Assembly (NCBI GenBank): GCA_948806215.1
Contig: CAQIDI010000002.1
Location: 62,001 to 126,000, forward strand
Origin: an uncultured Eubacteriales bacterium
Lineage (GTDB): Bacteria > Bacillota > Clostridia > Christensenellales > UBA1242
Length of the DNA stretch: 64,000 nucleotides
Reading direction: 5' to 3'
A program made the translations under genes and the position numbers. Positions 41,087-49,950 of the stretch are shown piece after piece; position 1 is the first letter of the stretch; each line of letters starts with the position of its first letter. A model generated the notes under the pieces. It was not told the DNA's origin and made no database searches. It worked only from the letters and a program-made list of their open reading frames with translations.

Positions 41087-42328
41087 TTAATTAAATGTGT
41101 TTATAGTTTTATTTTTTATTGCATTATCTAGCTTAATTATTTTTTCGTATAAATGATTAGTTATTATTTCGGAGCTTGTTATTGAACCAACACTATTATC
41201 GTTAATATACGAATCTATAAACGAAAACTTTTTGCCTTTGTTATTAATAGAAACATCGCAACCTTTACCAATTATTTGATAAACATCGTTAAGTTTTTTG
41301 CAAAGTTCTTCACGCGATATAATAAAACAATTATTTAATTGTTTTCCAAACTCTAAAAACATTTTGCTTTGCTTAAAATCTTCTATTTTGCTTTCTGGCA
41401 AAACAATGTATCTGTGAGCTTTAACACCACGGCTTTGAGCATCGATAATCGAAGTTAAATATTCCCTTTCGTTTGCAGTATCAACCCAAGCATAACCACT
41501 ATCGGCAATATCAATCGAATAAATTTCTTCGCCTTTTTTTAGTTTGTTATAGCGTTCCACCAAGGTTTTATATCCACCATAAATTCTGGAGGATTCCATT
41601 TCTTTTTGAAGCAGAATTGAAACATTACCATATCCGCCATCGATTGTAATGTTTTCGCCATTAATAAAGCTACTTTCCTGATTACTTAAAAAGTAAACAA
41701 CATTGGCAACTTCATATGGCTGAGCAACGCGCTTTAAAGGTGTCCACTTAGGCGATTCGTTAACTTGTTCTGGAGTGTTCATATCGGTATCAATAGCCCC
41801 CGGTGCTATTGAATTAACTCTAATGCCACGCCTGCCAAAGTTTACCGATAGGCTTTTCATAACATTAACAATTGCACCCTTGCTTGCAGCATAAGATATG
41901 CTAGAAAAAGCACCACTAAACGAATCGTTACTACTCATTAAAACAATGCTTCCGTTAACGTTTAAATTGTGTTGAAGTTTAATTGCTATCATCATTGGCG
42001 AATAAAAATTGCAGTTCATAACTTGTTCAAAATCGGAAAAATCAAAATTAACAAAATCGTCGTTTTCGCTAAAAATTCCAGCATTTAAAAACATAGCATC
42101 AAAGTTAACATTTGAAACACTATCAATAAAATCTTGTGTGCTACGCAAATCGGTAAAATCGTAAGGACCTATTGGCACAAAGGTTTCTTCATATTTTTTT
42201 ATAACATCAATCATATTTTTAAACGATTTGTTATATGTTCCATAAACTTTCCAACCATTTTGCAAAAACTTTTCGGCGGTTGCTCTGCCAATTCCACGGC
42301 TAGCACCTGTTATTAAAATGCTTTTCAT
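41087..42328 (-). CDS. SDR oxidoreductase fused to an unknown C-terminal domain
   Basis: 413 residues. 1-240: classical SDR with ITGASRGIGRATAEKF (NAD(P)-binding TGxxxGxG), LNAGIF (NAG), VLMSSND (catalytic Ser), YAASKGA (Tyr-x3-Lys) and the INGENITIDGGYG end of ketoacyl reductase types. 245-413: extra domain of about 170 residues (GYKTLVERYNKL, YAWVDTANEREYLTSIIDAQ, VKAHRYIVLPESKIEDFKQ). Its pattern recalls sensor/effector domains in bacterial regulators, but this is only a resemblance. Operon gap 8 bp from the kinase-IMPase gene. Confidence 0.82.
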   Translation of the reverse strand: MKSILITGASRGIGRATAEKFLQNGWKVYGTYNKSFKNMIDVIKKYEETFVPIGPYDFTDLRSTQDFIDSVSNVNFDAMFLNAGIFSENDDFVNFDFSDFEQVMNCNFYSPMMIAIKLQHNLNVNGSIVLMSSNDSFSGAFSSISYAASKGAIVNVMKSLSVNFGRRGIRVNSIAPGAIDTDMNTPEQVNESPKWTPLKRVAQPYEVANVVYFLSNQESSFINGENITIDGGYGNVSILLQKEMESSRIYGGYKTLVERYNKLKKGEEIYSIDIADSGYAWVDTANEREYLTSIIDAQSRGVKAHRYIVLPESKIEDFKQSKMFLEFGKQLNNCFIISREELCKKLNDVYQIIGKGCDVSINNKGKKFSFIDSYINDNSVGSITSSEIITNHLYEKIIKLDNAIKNKTINTFN

Positions 42329-42336
42329 ATTATCTC

Positions 42337-43722
42337 CTATTTTAACATAATGTTTAAAAAGTTATTATCGCTAGCGGCAAGATGCACGCCTTTTTTATCC
42401 ACTATTAACGCGTTGGCTTTTTCACAAATTTTTAACACTGGGTAGTAGTTCCAAATTTTATCACCATTATAAATTGCCCCATTAATTTTTCCGGAAGCAA
42501 CCCAAGCAAACGCAACTGCAATGCTGCCATAATCCCTAAGAATTAAGCCGTGTTCTTTTAAAGCCACAATTTTTTTAATACGCTCTGTTCCAGTTGCTGC
42601 AATTAATCCCCTTTCCACTGGGCAACTAACAACGTTAATTTTTTTGCCATTTAGATAGCTTGTGGTTTCATCACAAAAATATAGCTCGTTTAAAAATGGT
42701 AAGTAGGTAACAGCAGCAGTGTTTATTCCACCTCGAATAATTGCCATTTGAATGCCAAAAATAGGCATTTGCTTAGACACATTAACCGAGCCATCAATAC
42801 CATTAATAATAACACAGTTATCGCTTAACTTTTCGTTAGGACTAATTTCTTCGCTAATAATATTAAAATTTGGATATTGTTCTTTAACCTTTTTTATAAT
42901 GAATTTTTCAATGTTTAACTCCATAGATGTTACAACATCACTATCGCCTTTTTGCATTACTTCAAATTCGTTAACAAGCATATTGGTTGCTTGTTTTATG
43001 GTTTTTATTGCAAAATCACAATCTCTATTCACAATATTTCCTCCTAGAACATTAAAAACATCTTTATTAACTTCAAAACTAAAATCGCTATTGCTTTTTA
43101 AACATAAATCAAATTTAGAACCATCTAATAAAGAATGAACTTTTAATTGTTCTCTACGTTCTTTGCAACTTTCTAAAACTTCTTTAAAAGTTTTTTCTTT
43201 TTCTCCGTTTCGGGCTCGATGTATTCTTCTTTTGGCTTCGAGTTCTAAATCACAATTAATATAAACAAATAGGCTATTTGGTATTTTATTTAAAAACTGC
43301 GTTCCAACACCTTCAAAAATATGCACATTTGCCTTACCCTTTAACAACTCGTATTCCGAATTATCTTTTGCGTGCTTTGGAACAATATAAAAATCCAACT
43401 TATTTTGTAAGTTAAATATGGTTGCATTTAAACTGTTTAAACAATAACTTTCCACAAAAGAAGATGAGTAACTTTTTTTACTTTCTTCTCCCACACTGTT
43501 AATAAAATTTGCAACCGCACTTTTTCTTACTATGGTGTTAGTTATAAAGTCATCAGTATCAACTAAGTTTGCCACAAGTCCATTTTCTTCAAAACACTTT
43601 TTTAAATTTTTTGAAAATGTGGATTTTCCACTGCCACCATTGCCGGAAATAAAAACAAAATTCACATTAGACTTAATGCAAAAATCAAATATTGAGTTAA
43701 TAACACTATTATATTGTTTCAT
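42337..43722 (-). CDS. Kinase fused to a degenerate inositol-monophosphatase domain
   Basis: 461 residues. 1-205: P-loop kinase with GNGGSGKST (27-35), VDTDDF (54-59) and an arginine-rich lid (AKRRIHRARNGEKEKTF, about 163-179), close to uridine-kinase-like folds. 215-461: IMPase fold with EE at 291-292 kept. The DPIDGT metal loop is NGIDGS (307-312) and the WD motif is WN (424-425), so two metal-ligand Asp are replaced by Asn. The first domain should phosphorylate something. The second may bind a sugar/inositol phosphate without hydrolysing it. Coupled to SDR and DUF84 genes (8-14 bp gaps). Confidence 0.8.
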   Translation of the reverse strand: MKQYNSVINSIFDFCIKSNVNFVFISGNGGSGKSTFSKNLKKCFEENGLVANLVDTDDFITNTIVRKSAVANFINSVGEESKKSYSSSFVESYCLNSLNATIFNLQNKLDFYIVPKHAKDNSEYELLKGKANVHIFEGVGTQFLNKIPNSLFVYINCDLELEAKRRIHRARNGEKEKTFKEVLESCKERREQLKVHSLLDGSKFDLCLKSNSDFSFEVNKDVFNVLGGNIVNRDCDFAIKTIKQATNMLVNEFEVMQKGDSDVVTSMELNIEKFIIKKVKEQYPNFNIISEEISPNEKLSDNCVIINGIDGSVNVSKQMPIFGIQMAIIRGGINTAAVTYLPFLNELYFCDETTSYLNGKKINVVSCPVERGLIAATGTERIKKIVALKEHGLILRDYGSIAVAFAWVASGKINGAIYNGDKIWNYYPVLKICEKANALIVDKKGVHLAASDNNFLNIMLK

Positions 43723-43736
43723 TACTTTTCCTTAAT

Positions 43737-44273
43737 TTATCTCCACTTGTCGCCATTAACCAATTTAGTTAACGCCATTACAAAAGCTAATTCGGTTAAA
43801 TCAATTCGTGAAATGTTATTATGAGTAAGCAGTTGAATTCCACCACCGTGATTGTGGCGATCATCGTCTTTAGTAAATACTTTATTCATTACACTGCTTA
43901 AATCGGTGCTAATTATTTCATCAACTAAATATGTTGGAACTGGAAACGATGGGCTTGTGCCAAAACTTGAAAACCTATTATTGTTATCCTCAATAACAGC
44001 AACATTGGTTATCATCCACTCGCCCAAAACATTAGCTATTCCACTTTCAACCGCTAAATATAAATCAGCTTCAATATTGTTGGATTTGCAAAACAACTTT
44101 AAGTTTTTAACTCTATTTTTTGCACCTTCGTAAGTTTCTAAGTTAACAGGCTGATCTCCCACTTCAGAATCGGATGGAATTCCAACAATTTCAATATCTT
44201 CAAAAAAGCGTTCAAATGCTCTGCGTGCACCTTCAATTTTGCCTTCGTTTTTAGTTGCTATTATTAATTTCAT
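43737..44273 (-). CDS. DUF84 inosine/xanthosine triphosphatase-like protein
   Basis: 178 residues. MKLIIATKNEGKIEGARRAFERFF opens the Maf/HAM1-like fold. GDQPVNLETYEGAKNR and YLAVESGIANVLGEW carry the acid residues expected of the YjjX/DUF84 family, which clears non-canonical purine triphosphates. First gene of the minus operon that continues into the kinase-IMPase fusion. Confidence 0.85.
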   Translation of the reverse strand: MKLIIATKNEGKIEGARRAFERFFEDIEIVGIPSDSEVGDQPVNLETYEGAKNRVKNLKLFCKSNNIEADLYLAVESGIANVLGEWMITNVAVIEDNNNRFSSFGTSPSFPVPTYLVDEIISTDLSSVMNKVFTKDDDRHNHGGGIQLLTHNNISRIDLTELAFVMALTKLVNGDKWR

Positions 44274-44431
44274 ATTAAGTTCCTTTTAATATATAAATTA
44301 CTATTTATATTATAATATATCTTAATTAAAATTTCATATTAAAAATAAGGCATTAATCACAAATAAAAATTTTTTAATTTTATTTAATATTATAAGTATA
44401 CAAGCTTTTATTTACCTTAAGGAAGTATGAA

Positions 44432-45003
44432 ATGTGTTTTTGTAATAATAATTTTGGTTGTAACCAATGTGGATGTTGCAACTGTTCAAATAAAATTTTA
44501 GTTCGTGGTCCGCAAGGCCCTACTGGACCAACCGGACTTGCTGGTGCTACTGGTCCACAAGGCGTTCCTGGCCCGCAAGGTCCAACTGGGGCAACTGGCA
44601 TTGCAAGCGTTTCGGATTTTGGTAGTTACTACACAACTGCCGAACAAACAGTTGATAACTCCTCTTTCCCATTAACAAACACTTTAGAAGCTAATAATTT
44701 AATTATTAATAATGCAACTGGTGTTGTTACATTACCAACAGCTGGTTTTTATAAAATTGATTATGGTGTTTATGCCGCAAGCAATGCAACAGCTAGCGAC
44801 TATATGGCTATTTTTATTAATGGCGCAGAAGTGGGAGGCACTGCAAGGGGGCTTTAAATAACACTATGATTAATGCCAGTGCTATCGTGCAAACAACAAC
44901 TGATAATAGCACTTTAAACATTCAAGTTATAACCGATAATCCTGTTGATTTTTTAGATAACGATGGTATTAATGGTTATTTAGTAATTATTAAAATTGCT
45001 TAA
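44432..45003 (+). CDS. Collagen-like surface protein with a frameshift at a G tract
   Basis: N-terminal Cys-rich segment (MCFCNNNFGCNQCGCCNCS), Gly-X-Y collagen repeats at about 28-58 (GPQGPTGPTGLAGATGPQG), then a C-terminal trimerisation domain of the BclA/C1q-like type (AGFYKIDYGVYAASNATASD). The initiating frame stops at 44857, inside that domain, right after a run of five G (44847-44852 region). In the next frame the domain continues smoothly to 45003 (LNNTMINASAIVQTTTDN ... YLVIIKIA). One more G, or a -1 slip, restores a full protein of about 190 residues. RBS AAGGAAG. Confidence 0.8.
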
Positions 45004-45014
45004 ATTTTATAATC

Positions 45015-45042
45015 AAAAAAGAAGGTTGACGCCTTCTTTTTT
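45015..45042. terminator. Bidirectional terminator
   Basis: AAAAAAGAAGG (45015-45025) pairs with CCTTCTTTTTT (45032-45042) between convergent genes; it overlaps the stop of the IMPase gene. Confidence 0.8.
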
Positions 45043-45823
45043 AAAGTTCTAAATTACTTTCGTAAAAAGTATCAATATTATTTAACTTTTTAATAACCTT
45101 TTTACAATTTTGTTTATTACCATAAATAAAAATGTTTTTATTTCTATTAGTAAACAAAACACCACCAGCTTTCCTAATTAGAAAGTTGCCAGGAACTAAG
45201 TCCCACTTGTTTAAAATGTAAACAATATAAACATCCATACTTCCATTTGCAATTTGGCAACTATCGTAACAGGAACTGCCAAACATTCTTATTCGCTTAA
45301 CTTTATCACATAGTTCAAGCATTATTTGTTTTTGGTTATTTAATGTTTGTTTGTAATTCAACTGAAAATCGCCAATATTAACTGCCATATTTTTTAATTC
45401 TTGTTCGCTTGAAACAAAAATTTGTTTACCATTTAAAAAAGCACCTTTATCGCAAGCATAAAACATTTGCTTGTGCTCTGGCAAATATAAGCAAGAAAAT
45501 ATTGTTTTTCCATTTTTTAATAGCGCAACTTGTGTGCCATAAATTTTAACATCGTGTTTATAATTAAACGTTCCATCAATGGGATCAACAATCCAAGTGT
45601 ATTCGCCTAATTTATTAATAACACCTTCTTCGCCAATAAATGTGCTATTTGGTAAAAGCTTTAAAAATTGCATTTGCAAATATTTTTGTGTGTTAATATC
45701 ACGATTAGTAACATCGTCGTTATTAAATTTATGCTTATCTTCTCGTTCATAATAAGAACGATTATAATATATTTTAGTTGAGTGTTTTACAATTTTTAAT
45801 ATTTTATTAAATAGTTTTTTCAT
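45041..45823 (-). CDS. Inositol-monophosphatase-family phosphatase, intact site
   Basis: 260 residues. Metal motifs complete: FIGEEG (EE at 65-66), WIVDPIDGTFNY (DPIDGT at 80-85) and WDLVPGNFLIRKAGG near the C-terminus. Hydrolyses a sugar, inositol or nucleotide 3'-phosphate. Its start overlaps the stop of the upstream gene by 1 bp. In the same neighbourhood as a degenerate IMPase domain (42337-43722). Confidence 0.9.
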   Translation of the reverse strand: MKKLFNKILKIVKHSTKIYYNRSYYEREDKHKFNNDDVTNRDINTQKYLQMQFLKLLPNSTFIGEEGVINKLGEYTWIVDPIDGTFNYKHDVKIYGTQVALLKNGKTIFSCLYLPEHKQMFYACDKGAFLNGKQIFVSSEQELKNMAVNIGDFQLNYKQTLNNQKQIMLELCDKVKRIRMFGSSCYDSCQIANGSMDVYIVYILNKWDLVPGNFLIRKAGGVLFTNRNKNIFIYGNKQNCKKVIKKLNNIDTFYESNLEL

Positions 45824-46218
45824 TATTTATTTTCCCAAAGTTTAATCCAGCCAAGTTCTAACCAGCGTTTTATTTCGTCGTAGCACATAACATTAACATC
45901 AGGCATTTTATAAATAAACACATCAATATTTTTGTTATAATTTAGATTTTGTATTATTGCAAAACTTAGTTCTGCAAAACCTGCTGCACCAACATAGCCT
46001 GTTATGCCTTTTTTATCTTCGTTAAAAAGCAAAAAACAATTAGCGCTAGTAATGTTTTTATAAAAGTTTTTGTGTATTTCTGGGTATAGTTCATTAAAAT
46101 TATTAGTATCAATTTGTTTAGGATAATCAATAACATTATATTCTAGTTTTAACTCGTTAATTAATCTTAGATAATTATTAAAATGTGAAACACTACCCGA
46201 TATTACTAAATTTTTCAT
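45823..46218 (-). CDS. Nucleoside 2-deoxyribosyltransferase-like protein
   Basis: 131 residues. LVISGSVSHFNNYLRLINEL at the start, CFLLFNEDKKGITGYVGAAGFAELSFAI in the middle (G-x2-G-x-E pattern), and IYKMPDVNVMCYDEIKRW. The shape fits the Rossmann-like fold of nucleoside deoxyribosyltransferases and related DUF4406/NDT-like proteins, which act on N-glycosidic bonds or bind nucleotides. Overlaps the IMPase start by 1 bp; 5 bp after the NUDIX gene. Confidence 0.62.
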   Translation of the reverse strand: MKNLVISGSVSHFNNYLRLINELKLEYNVIDYPKQIDTNNFNELYPEIHKNFYKNITSANCFLLFNEDKKGITGYVGAAGFAELSFAIIQNLNYNKNIDVFIYKMPDVNVMCYDEIKRWLELGWIKLWENK

Positions 46219-46223
46219 ATTTA

Positions 46224-46799
46224 TTAAATCCTTTTTTCTGCTTGTAAAACTTTGATTTTTTCGATTATTTTTTTGTAAACCGGGATCATATAAATTTCCG
46301 TTGCTTTATTAAGTAGTTCGTCAAAAGTTAACCATTCGACCCCACTATTTTCATCAGGTTTTGTTTCGATTAATTCGTTTTCGTCGGCTTCTAACAAATA
46401 TGTAACATTTAAGTGAATATGTGCTGGAACGTATTTTCCGCGTTTAATATGCCCAAGCACTGGCACGCTTTCTAAAGAAATAGGAATGTTTAATAATGGC
46501 TTAACACTTTTAATCGAAGTTTCTTCTTTTGCTTCTTTCATAGCAACATAAAGCATATCGTCGTCGCCATCTGCGTGGCCACCAACCCAAGTCCAAGATT
46601 TGTATATATTATGATAAGAACAAAGAATTTTTGTTTTATCTTTATTAACAACAAAACCAGAACTTGTTAAATGACAACGCTCGTTTTCTCTTGTTAAAAT
46701 TTGTTCGATATTTTCACAATCAATAAAAAATTGTTTATCTTTAACTTCTTGTTCGTTAAACGGAACATAATTTTTAATCATTTCTATAGTTTTACTCAT
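46224..46799 (-). CDS. NUDIX hydrolase
   Basis: 191 residues. NUDIX box GGHADGDDDMLYVAMKEAKE then ET (G-x5-D/E-x7-x-E-x-K-E-E-T). The length fits NTP pyrophosphohydrolases with an N-terminal extension. First gene of an operon with the deoxyribosyltransferase-like and IMPase genes. Confidence 0.85.
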   Translation of the reverse strand: MSKTIEMIKNYVPFNEQEVKDKQFFIDCENIEQILTRENERCHLTSSGFVVNKDKTKILCSYHNIYKSWTWVGGHADGDDDMLYVAMKEAKEETSIKSVKPLLNIPISLESVPVLGHIKRGKYVPAHIHLNVTYLLEADENELIETKPDENSGVEWLTFDELLNKATEIYMIPVYKKIIEKIKVLQAEKRI

Positions 46800-46995
46800 T
46801 TGCTTTTATCCTTTTATTAAACATTAATTGTTACTGAACTTAACACATTATTTAATAATTCTTCACTAAAACCTCTAAAGAACATAACTTTTGCATTACT
46901 TACACTACTTCCCATAGATGAATTAGTAAAGAAATTTTAAGTATTAAAACAATGCCTGATAAACATTTTTAATTTTTTTCTTCATTGTTTTTTTC

Positions 46996-47652
46996 CTAAT
47001 TAACAACTATACTTTTAAAAGTTTCACGCACTATTTCAATTTCTTCTATCGATTTTATAATAACATCTATCACAAATATTTTTTCTGTATCTCTCATAGA
47101 TATTTTAACTCGTTCTATTCCTTTAAGTGTTTCAAAATCAACTTTTTTAATTTTACTAGTTTCAACAATTTTAAATTTGTTATCAGAAAAAGACTCGTTT
47201 TTATTTGGACAATTTAAAATAATATTGTTTTTATTAACAAAAACATCCCAACCATTTTGTCCAGAAACAAACACTCCGCCAAAACCAAACACCGAAGTTA
47301 ATGCACTTAATGTGTTAACTGCTGCATTTTTTGCAGTTTGAGCTTTTTTGTTTAGGTATGCAACAAAGTGAGAATATTCTTCTAATCCGCCATAAGTTTT
47401 ATTGGCGTATGATGAATTGTTGTTTATATTTTTATTTGCTTTTTTATAAGTTAAAAATTTACTAATTCCAATAATAAAAAATACAACTGAAACAATAATA
47501 AAAATTATAGAAAACCCGCTAAGAGCCTTAATCTTTTTTAAAGTACCAATTAACCAGCCAGCAATCGAAGCCACCAGTATTACAGCACCAACAATATTTG
47601 AAGTGTTTGCTTGTTTTTTTAAATCGTTTATTTTCTTTTTTAATTCTTCCAT
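46996..47652 (-). CDS. Two-helix membrane protein, unknown
   Basis: 218 residues. Short N-terminal coiled coil (ELKKKINDLKKQA), two membrane helices (about 19-38, 45-66), then a soluble domain with beta strands. No family recognised. RBS AAGGAG. 17 bp after the HD-like gene. Confidence 0.68.
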   Translation of the reverse strand: MEELKKKINDLKKQANTSNIVGAVILVASIAGWLIGTLKKIKALSGFSIIFIIVSVVFFIIGISKFLTYKKANKNINNNSSYANKTYGGLEEYSHFVAYLNKKAQTAKNAAVNTLSALTSVFGFGGVFVSGQNGWDVFVNKNNIILNCPNKNESFSDNKFKIVETSKIKKVDFETLKGIERVKISMRDTEKIFVIDVIIKSIEEIEIVRETFKSIVVN

Positions 47653-47669
47653 AAGTTTCTCCTTTAAAA

Positions 47670-48245
47670 TTAATCAATTTTAGCCATTAACAAAAGTTGT
47701 TTAATATTGTTATAAAGCGGTTCAAGTTCCGCTTTAACACAAGGTAAACTTACAATGTTATGTTTTTCTTCTAGTTTTGCAAGAACCATATTAATTGCAT
47801 CGTTTTGATTTGCACCTCTATTTGTTACAGTTTGCATAAAGGTAAAAACACCTTGTGGATGAATAAATCTGTAGCAATCGGCGTTGGCACAAATTTCGGC
47901 TTCTATGCTTAAAAATGGAACTTTTCCGTGATGAGCTTCGACACAATTTAATAACACTTGGGTTGTTTTACTATCAACCTTGTTTTGTAATAATATTTGT
48001 TTTGCATATTTTAAACTTTCGCTCACGTGCTCTGCTTGTTTACCTTGTTTTATGCACTCGCCAAGTTTAATATCCATTAATGCTATTCCACATTTAACCA
48101 AATTAACATCTATTTTTTTATCAATAATATTTGCAATTTGCTCGGCTTTAATCAATGATAAATTATAGTGATTTAGCGATGGTCCACCAAACTTTTCAAT
48201 TTCTTCTAATGCAAGTTTGTTTATAATATCAAATAGTTTTTTCAT
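47670..48245 (-). CDS. HD-superfamily protein with altered HD dyad
   Basis: 191 residues. Helical; the first His region (LNHYNLSLIKAEQIANII), then ALMDIKLGECI where HD is expected (M-D instead of H-D), HVSESLKYAKQIL, CVEAHHGKVPF and ICANADCYRFIH (late Asp). The order matches HD phosphohydrolases such as HDIG types. The loss of the first His of the dyad makes catalysis doubtful. Confidence 0.65.
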   Translation of the reverse strand: MKKLFDIINKLALEEIEKFGGPSLNHYNLSLIKAEQIANIIDKKIDVNLVKCGIALMDIKLGECIKQGKQAEHVSESLKYAKQILLQNKVDSKTTQVLLNCVEAHHGKVPFLSIEAEICANADCYRFIHPQGVFTFMQTVTNRGANQNDAINMVLAKLEEKHNIVSLPCVKAELEPLYNNIKQLLLMAKID

Positions 48246-48363
48246 ATAAATTCCCTTTTTAATTATGCTCCTTTAAAAATTTTAAGTAAACTTTTTTAAA
48301 ACTTTAGTTATGTTTTTATAAACTTGAACTGTTATTTCGGTTTCCTGCACAATAGCCCCTTAA

Positions 48364-49014
48364 CTATCTTATTTTTAAGTTATGCTTTTTTATATTGTTG
48401 TTAACAAATTTATATAACGGAGCCATTTGCTTTTTTGCTAAGGTTTTTCCAACTTCAGTTTTAATAAGTTCTGCTTGTGGTGCCATTGTTCTGTAAACAT
48501 AGTGAGTTGTTGAAAGTGGTTTAATTTCTGGAACATACTCAGAACATTCTAGCGAAAAATCCTTATTATATATTGGAATATTTTTTGTTTTACAAAATTT
48601 TAAGGTTCGCTTTAAGCCATTGTTTCCAAGGGCATCCAATATGTCGGCATCCTGCAAAATTTTTAGTTCAATATTATCTTTTGTTAATTCTATATATTTT
48701 TCATCGTGCATTTTTACTAAATACAAAATTTTATCTAAATCGTTTTTATTCAAGTTAAATTCGCTTAATATTTCTTTAACATATTCTACCGATTCTTCGG
48801 CTGTTACAAATTTGTTTAGTTCGTTATACATAACCCTGTGAACATCGTGAAACATTGTTGCAATAGTTAAAACAAAATTATTGCACTTTTCTTTTTTACA
48901 TATTTGTTTTTCAAAATTTAAAACTCGTTTTATATGGTTAATATCGTGACCAGTTTTTTCGTTTGCATAAACTTCTTTTGCCTTTTTATAAAACTTTTTA
49001 TATATCTTTTTCAT
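48364..49014 (-). CDS. HD-domain phosphohydrolase
   Basis: 216 residues. TGHDINHIKRVLNFEKQIC, IATMFHDVHRV (HD dyad), LVKMHDEKYIEL and LQDADILDALG give the full H...HD...H...D set of the YedJ-like HD family. Acts on a phosphorylated or nucleotide substrate. Independent start with the preceding gene 19 bp upstream. Confidence 0.85.
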   Translation of the reverse strand: MKKIYKKFYKKAKEVYANEKTGHDINHIKRVLNFEKQICKKEKCNNFVLTIATMFHDVHRVMYNELNKFVTAEESVEYVKEILSEFNLNKNDLDKILYLVKMHDEKYIELTKDNIELKILQDADILDALGNNGLKRTLKFCKTKNIPIYNKDFSLECSEYVPEIKPLSTTHYVYRTMAPQAELIKTEVGKTLAKKQMAPLYKFVNNNIKKHNLKIR

Positions 49015-49032
49015 TTAAACCCACTTATAAAA

Positions 49033-49371
49033 TTAAAAATCTGATTCGCTAAGCAAAGGAACAATATCAATAGCCGGCTCTTCGTAAGGATGAACTTTTC
49101 TTAACTCTGCAACAACTCTTTTAACATCTTCAACATTGCAAATAACTTCTAGTTTTTCTTCTTCTACTATTTCTAACTTGTTTCTAGTTCCTAAAAACGG
49201 ATTTGCTTTTTCGTTTGGAACAAAACTTCCAACACTTTTAACGCTGGTTGAACAATACGAATATTCGCCAATATTTCCAGCTCCTGCACCACACATAGCA
49301 TTTCTAACAACTTCTAAAAACTCTGCTGGAACAGTTACAAAAATTTTTACTTTTTTTATTTCAAATTGCAT
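49033..49371 (-). CDS. NIF3/YqfO C-terminal-like (CutA-type) protein
   Basis: 112 residues. KIFVTVPAEFLEVVRNAMCGAGAG and the end VHPYEEPAIDIVPL are the conserved parts of the CutA-like insertion domain of YqfO/NIF3 proteins, here free-standing. May bind metal or a small ligand. Part of the long minus-strand run, 12 bp from the mutase-like gene. Confidence 0.83.
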   Translation of the reverse strand: MQFEIKKVKIFVTVPAEFLEVVRNAMCGAGAGNIGEYSYCSTSVKSVGSFVPNEKANPFLGTRNKLEIVEEEKLEVICNVEDVKRVVAELRKVHPYEEPAIDIVPLLSESDF

Positions 49372-49383
49372 AGTTTTACTCCT

Positions 49384-49935
49384 TTAATTAAACTCATATT
49401 TTTTAACTTCGCAGTTTTGCAAAAAAGCCTCCATAACATCGCCAAGTTTTCCGCTTTGTGGCAATTCGTTAAAATAAAAATAAACCGCTCTGCTAATAAA
49501 CCCGTGTGCAACTATTAACACATTTTTATCGGAATGTTTTTGTTTAATTTCGTTTAGCACACTATGCACCCTACTAAACACTTCGTCTATTGGTTCTAAC
49601 CCATCAAATTTAGTTTTATTGTTAATGTTTAAATAAACGTCAAAAAGCAGTTCATCGGTTATATCAAGCCCATTCATTTTTCCCGCCTTGCGTTCAACCA
49701 ATCTTGGTTCAAAAATAACAGGTGTGTTTTTAGGCAAATTTAATCCTTCTAGTGTTTGTCTTGTTCTAATTAATGGCGAACAATAAACTAAATCAATCTT
49801 AATATCTTTAAACTGCTTGCCAGCATTTAATGCTTGATTTAAACCAATATCGTTTAACTCCTCATCACATTCTCCATTAAACTTGTGGCTACTATTTGCA
49901 ACGGTTTGACCGTGTCTAATAAAATATAAACTCAT
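49384..49935 (-). CDS. Histidine-phosphatase (phosphoglycerate-mutase-like) protein
   Basis: 183 residues. SLYFIRHGQTVAN contains the RHG phospho-acceptor His; SPLIRTRQTLEG and VLIVAHGFISRAV hold the other conserved Arg and His. Likely a broad-specificity phosphatase rather than glycolytic mutase. 15 bp from the methyltransferase gene. Confidence 0.9.
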   Translation of the reverse strand: MSLYFIRHGQTVANSSHKFNGECDEELNDIGLNQALNAGKQFKDIKIDLVYCSPLIRTRQTLEGLNLPKNTPVIFEPRLVERKAGKMNGLDITDELLFDVYLNINNKTKFDGLEPIDEVFSRVHSVLNEIKQKHSDKNVLIVAHGFISRAVYFYFNELPQSGKLGDVMEAFLQNCEVKKYEFN

Positions 49936-49950
49936 ACTTAATACCTAATA

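Noticed and set aside
44380..44601. Minus-strand Gly/Pro-rich frame
   Set aside because: It is the reverse image of the collagen-like Gly-X-Y repeats.
46817..46915. 32-residue minus-strand ORF (MGSSVSNAKVMFFRGFSEEL...) in a 196-bp gap
   Set aside because: No RBS and no neighbour relation; may be a gene remnant, but evidence is too thin.
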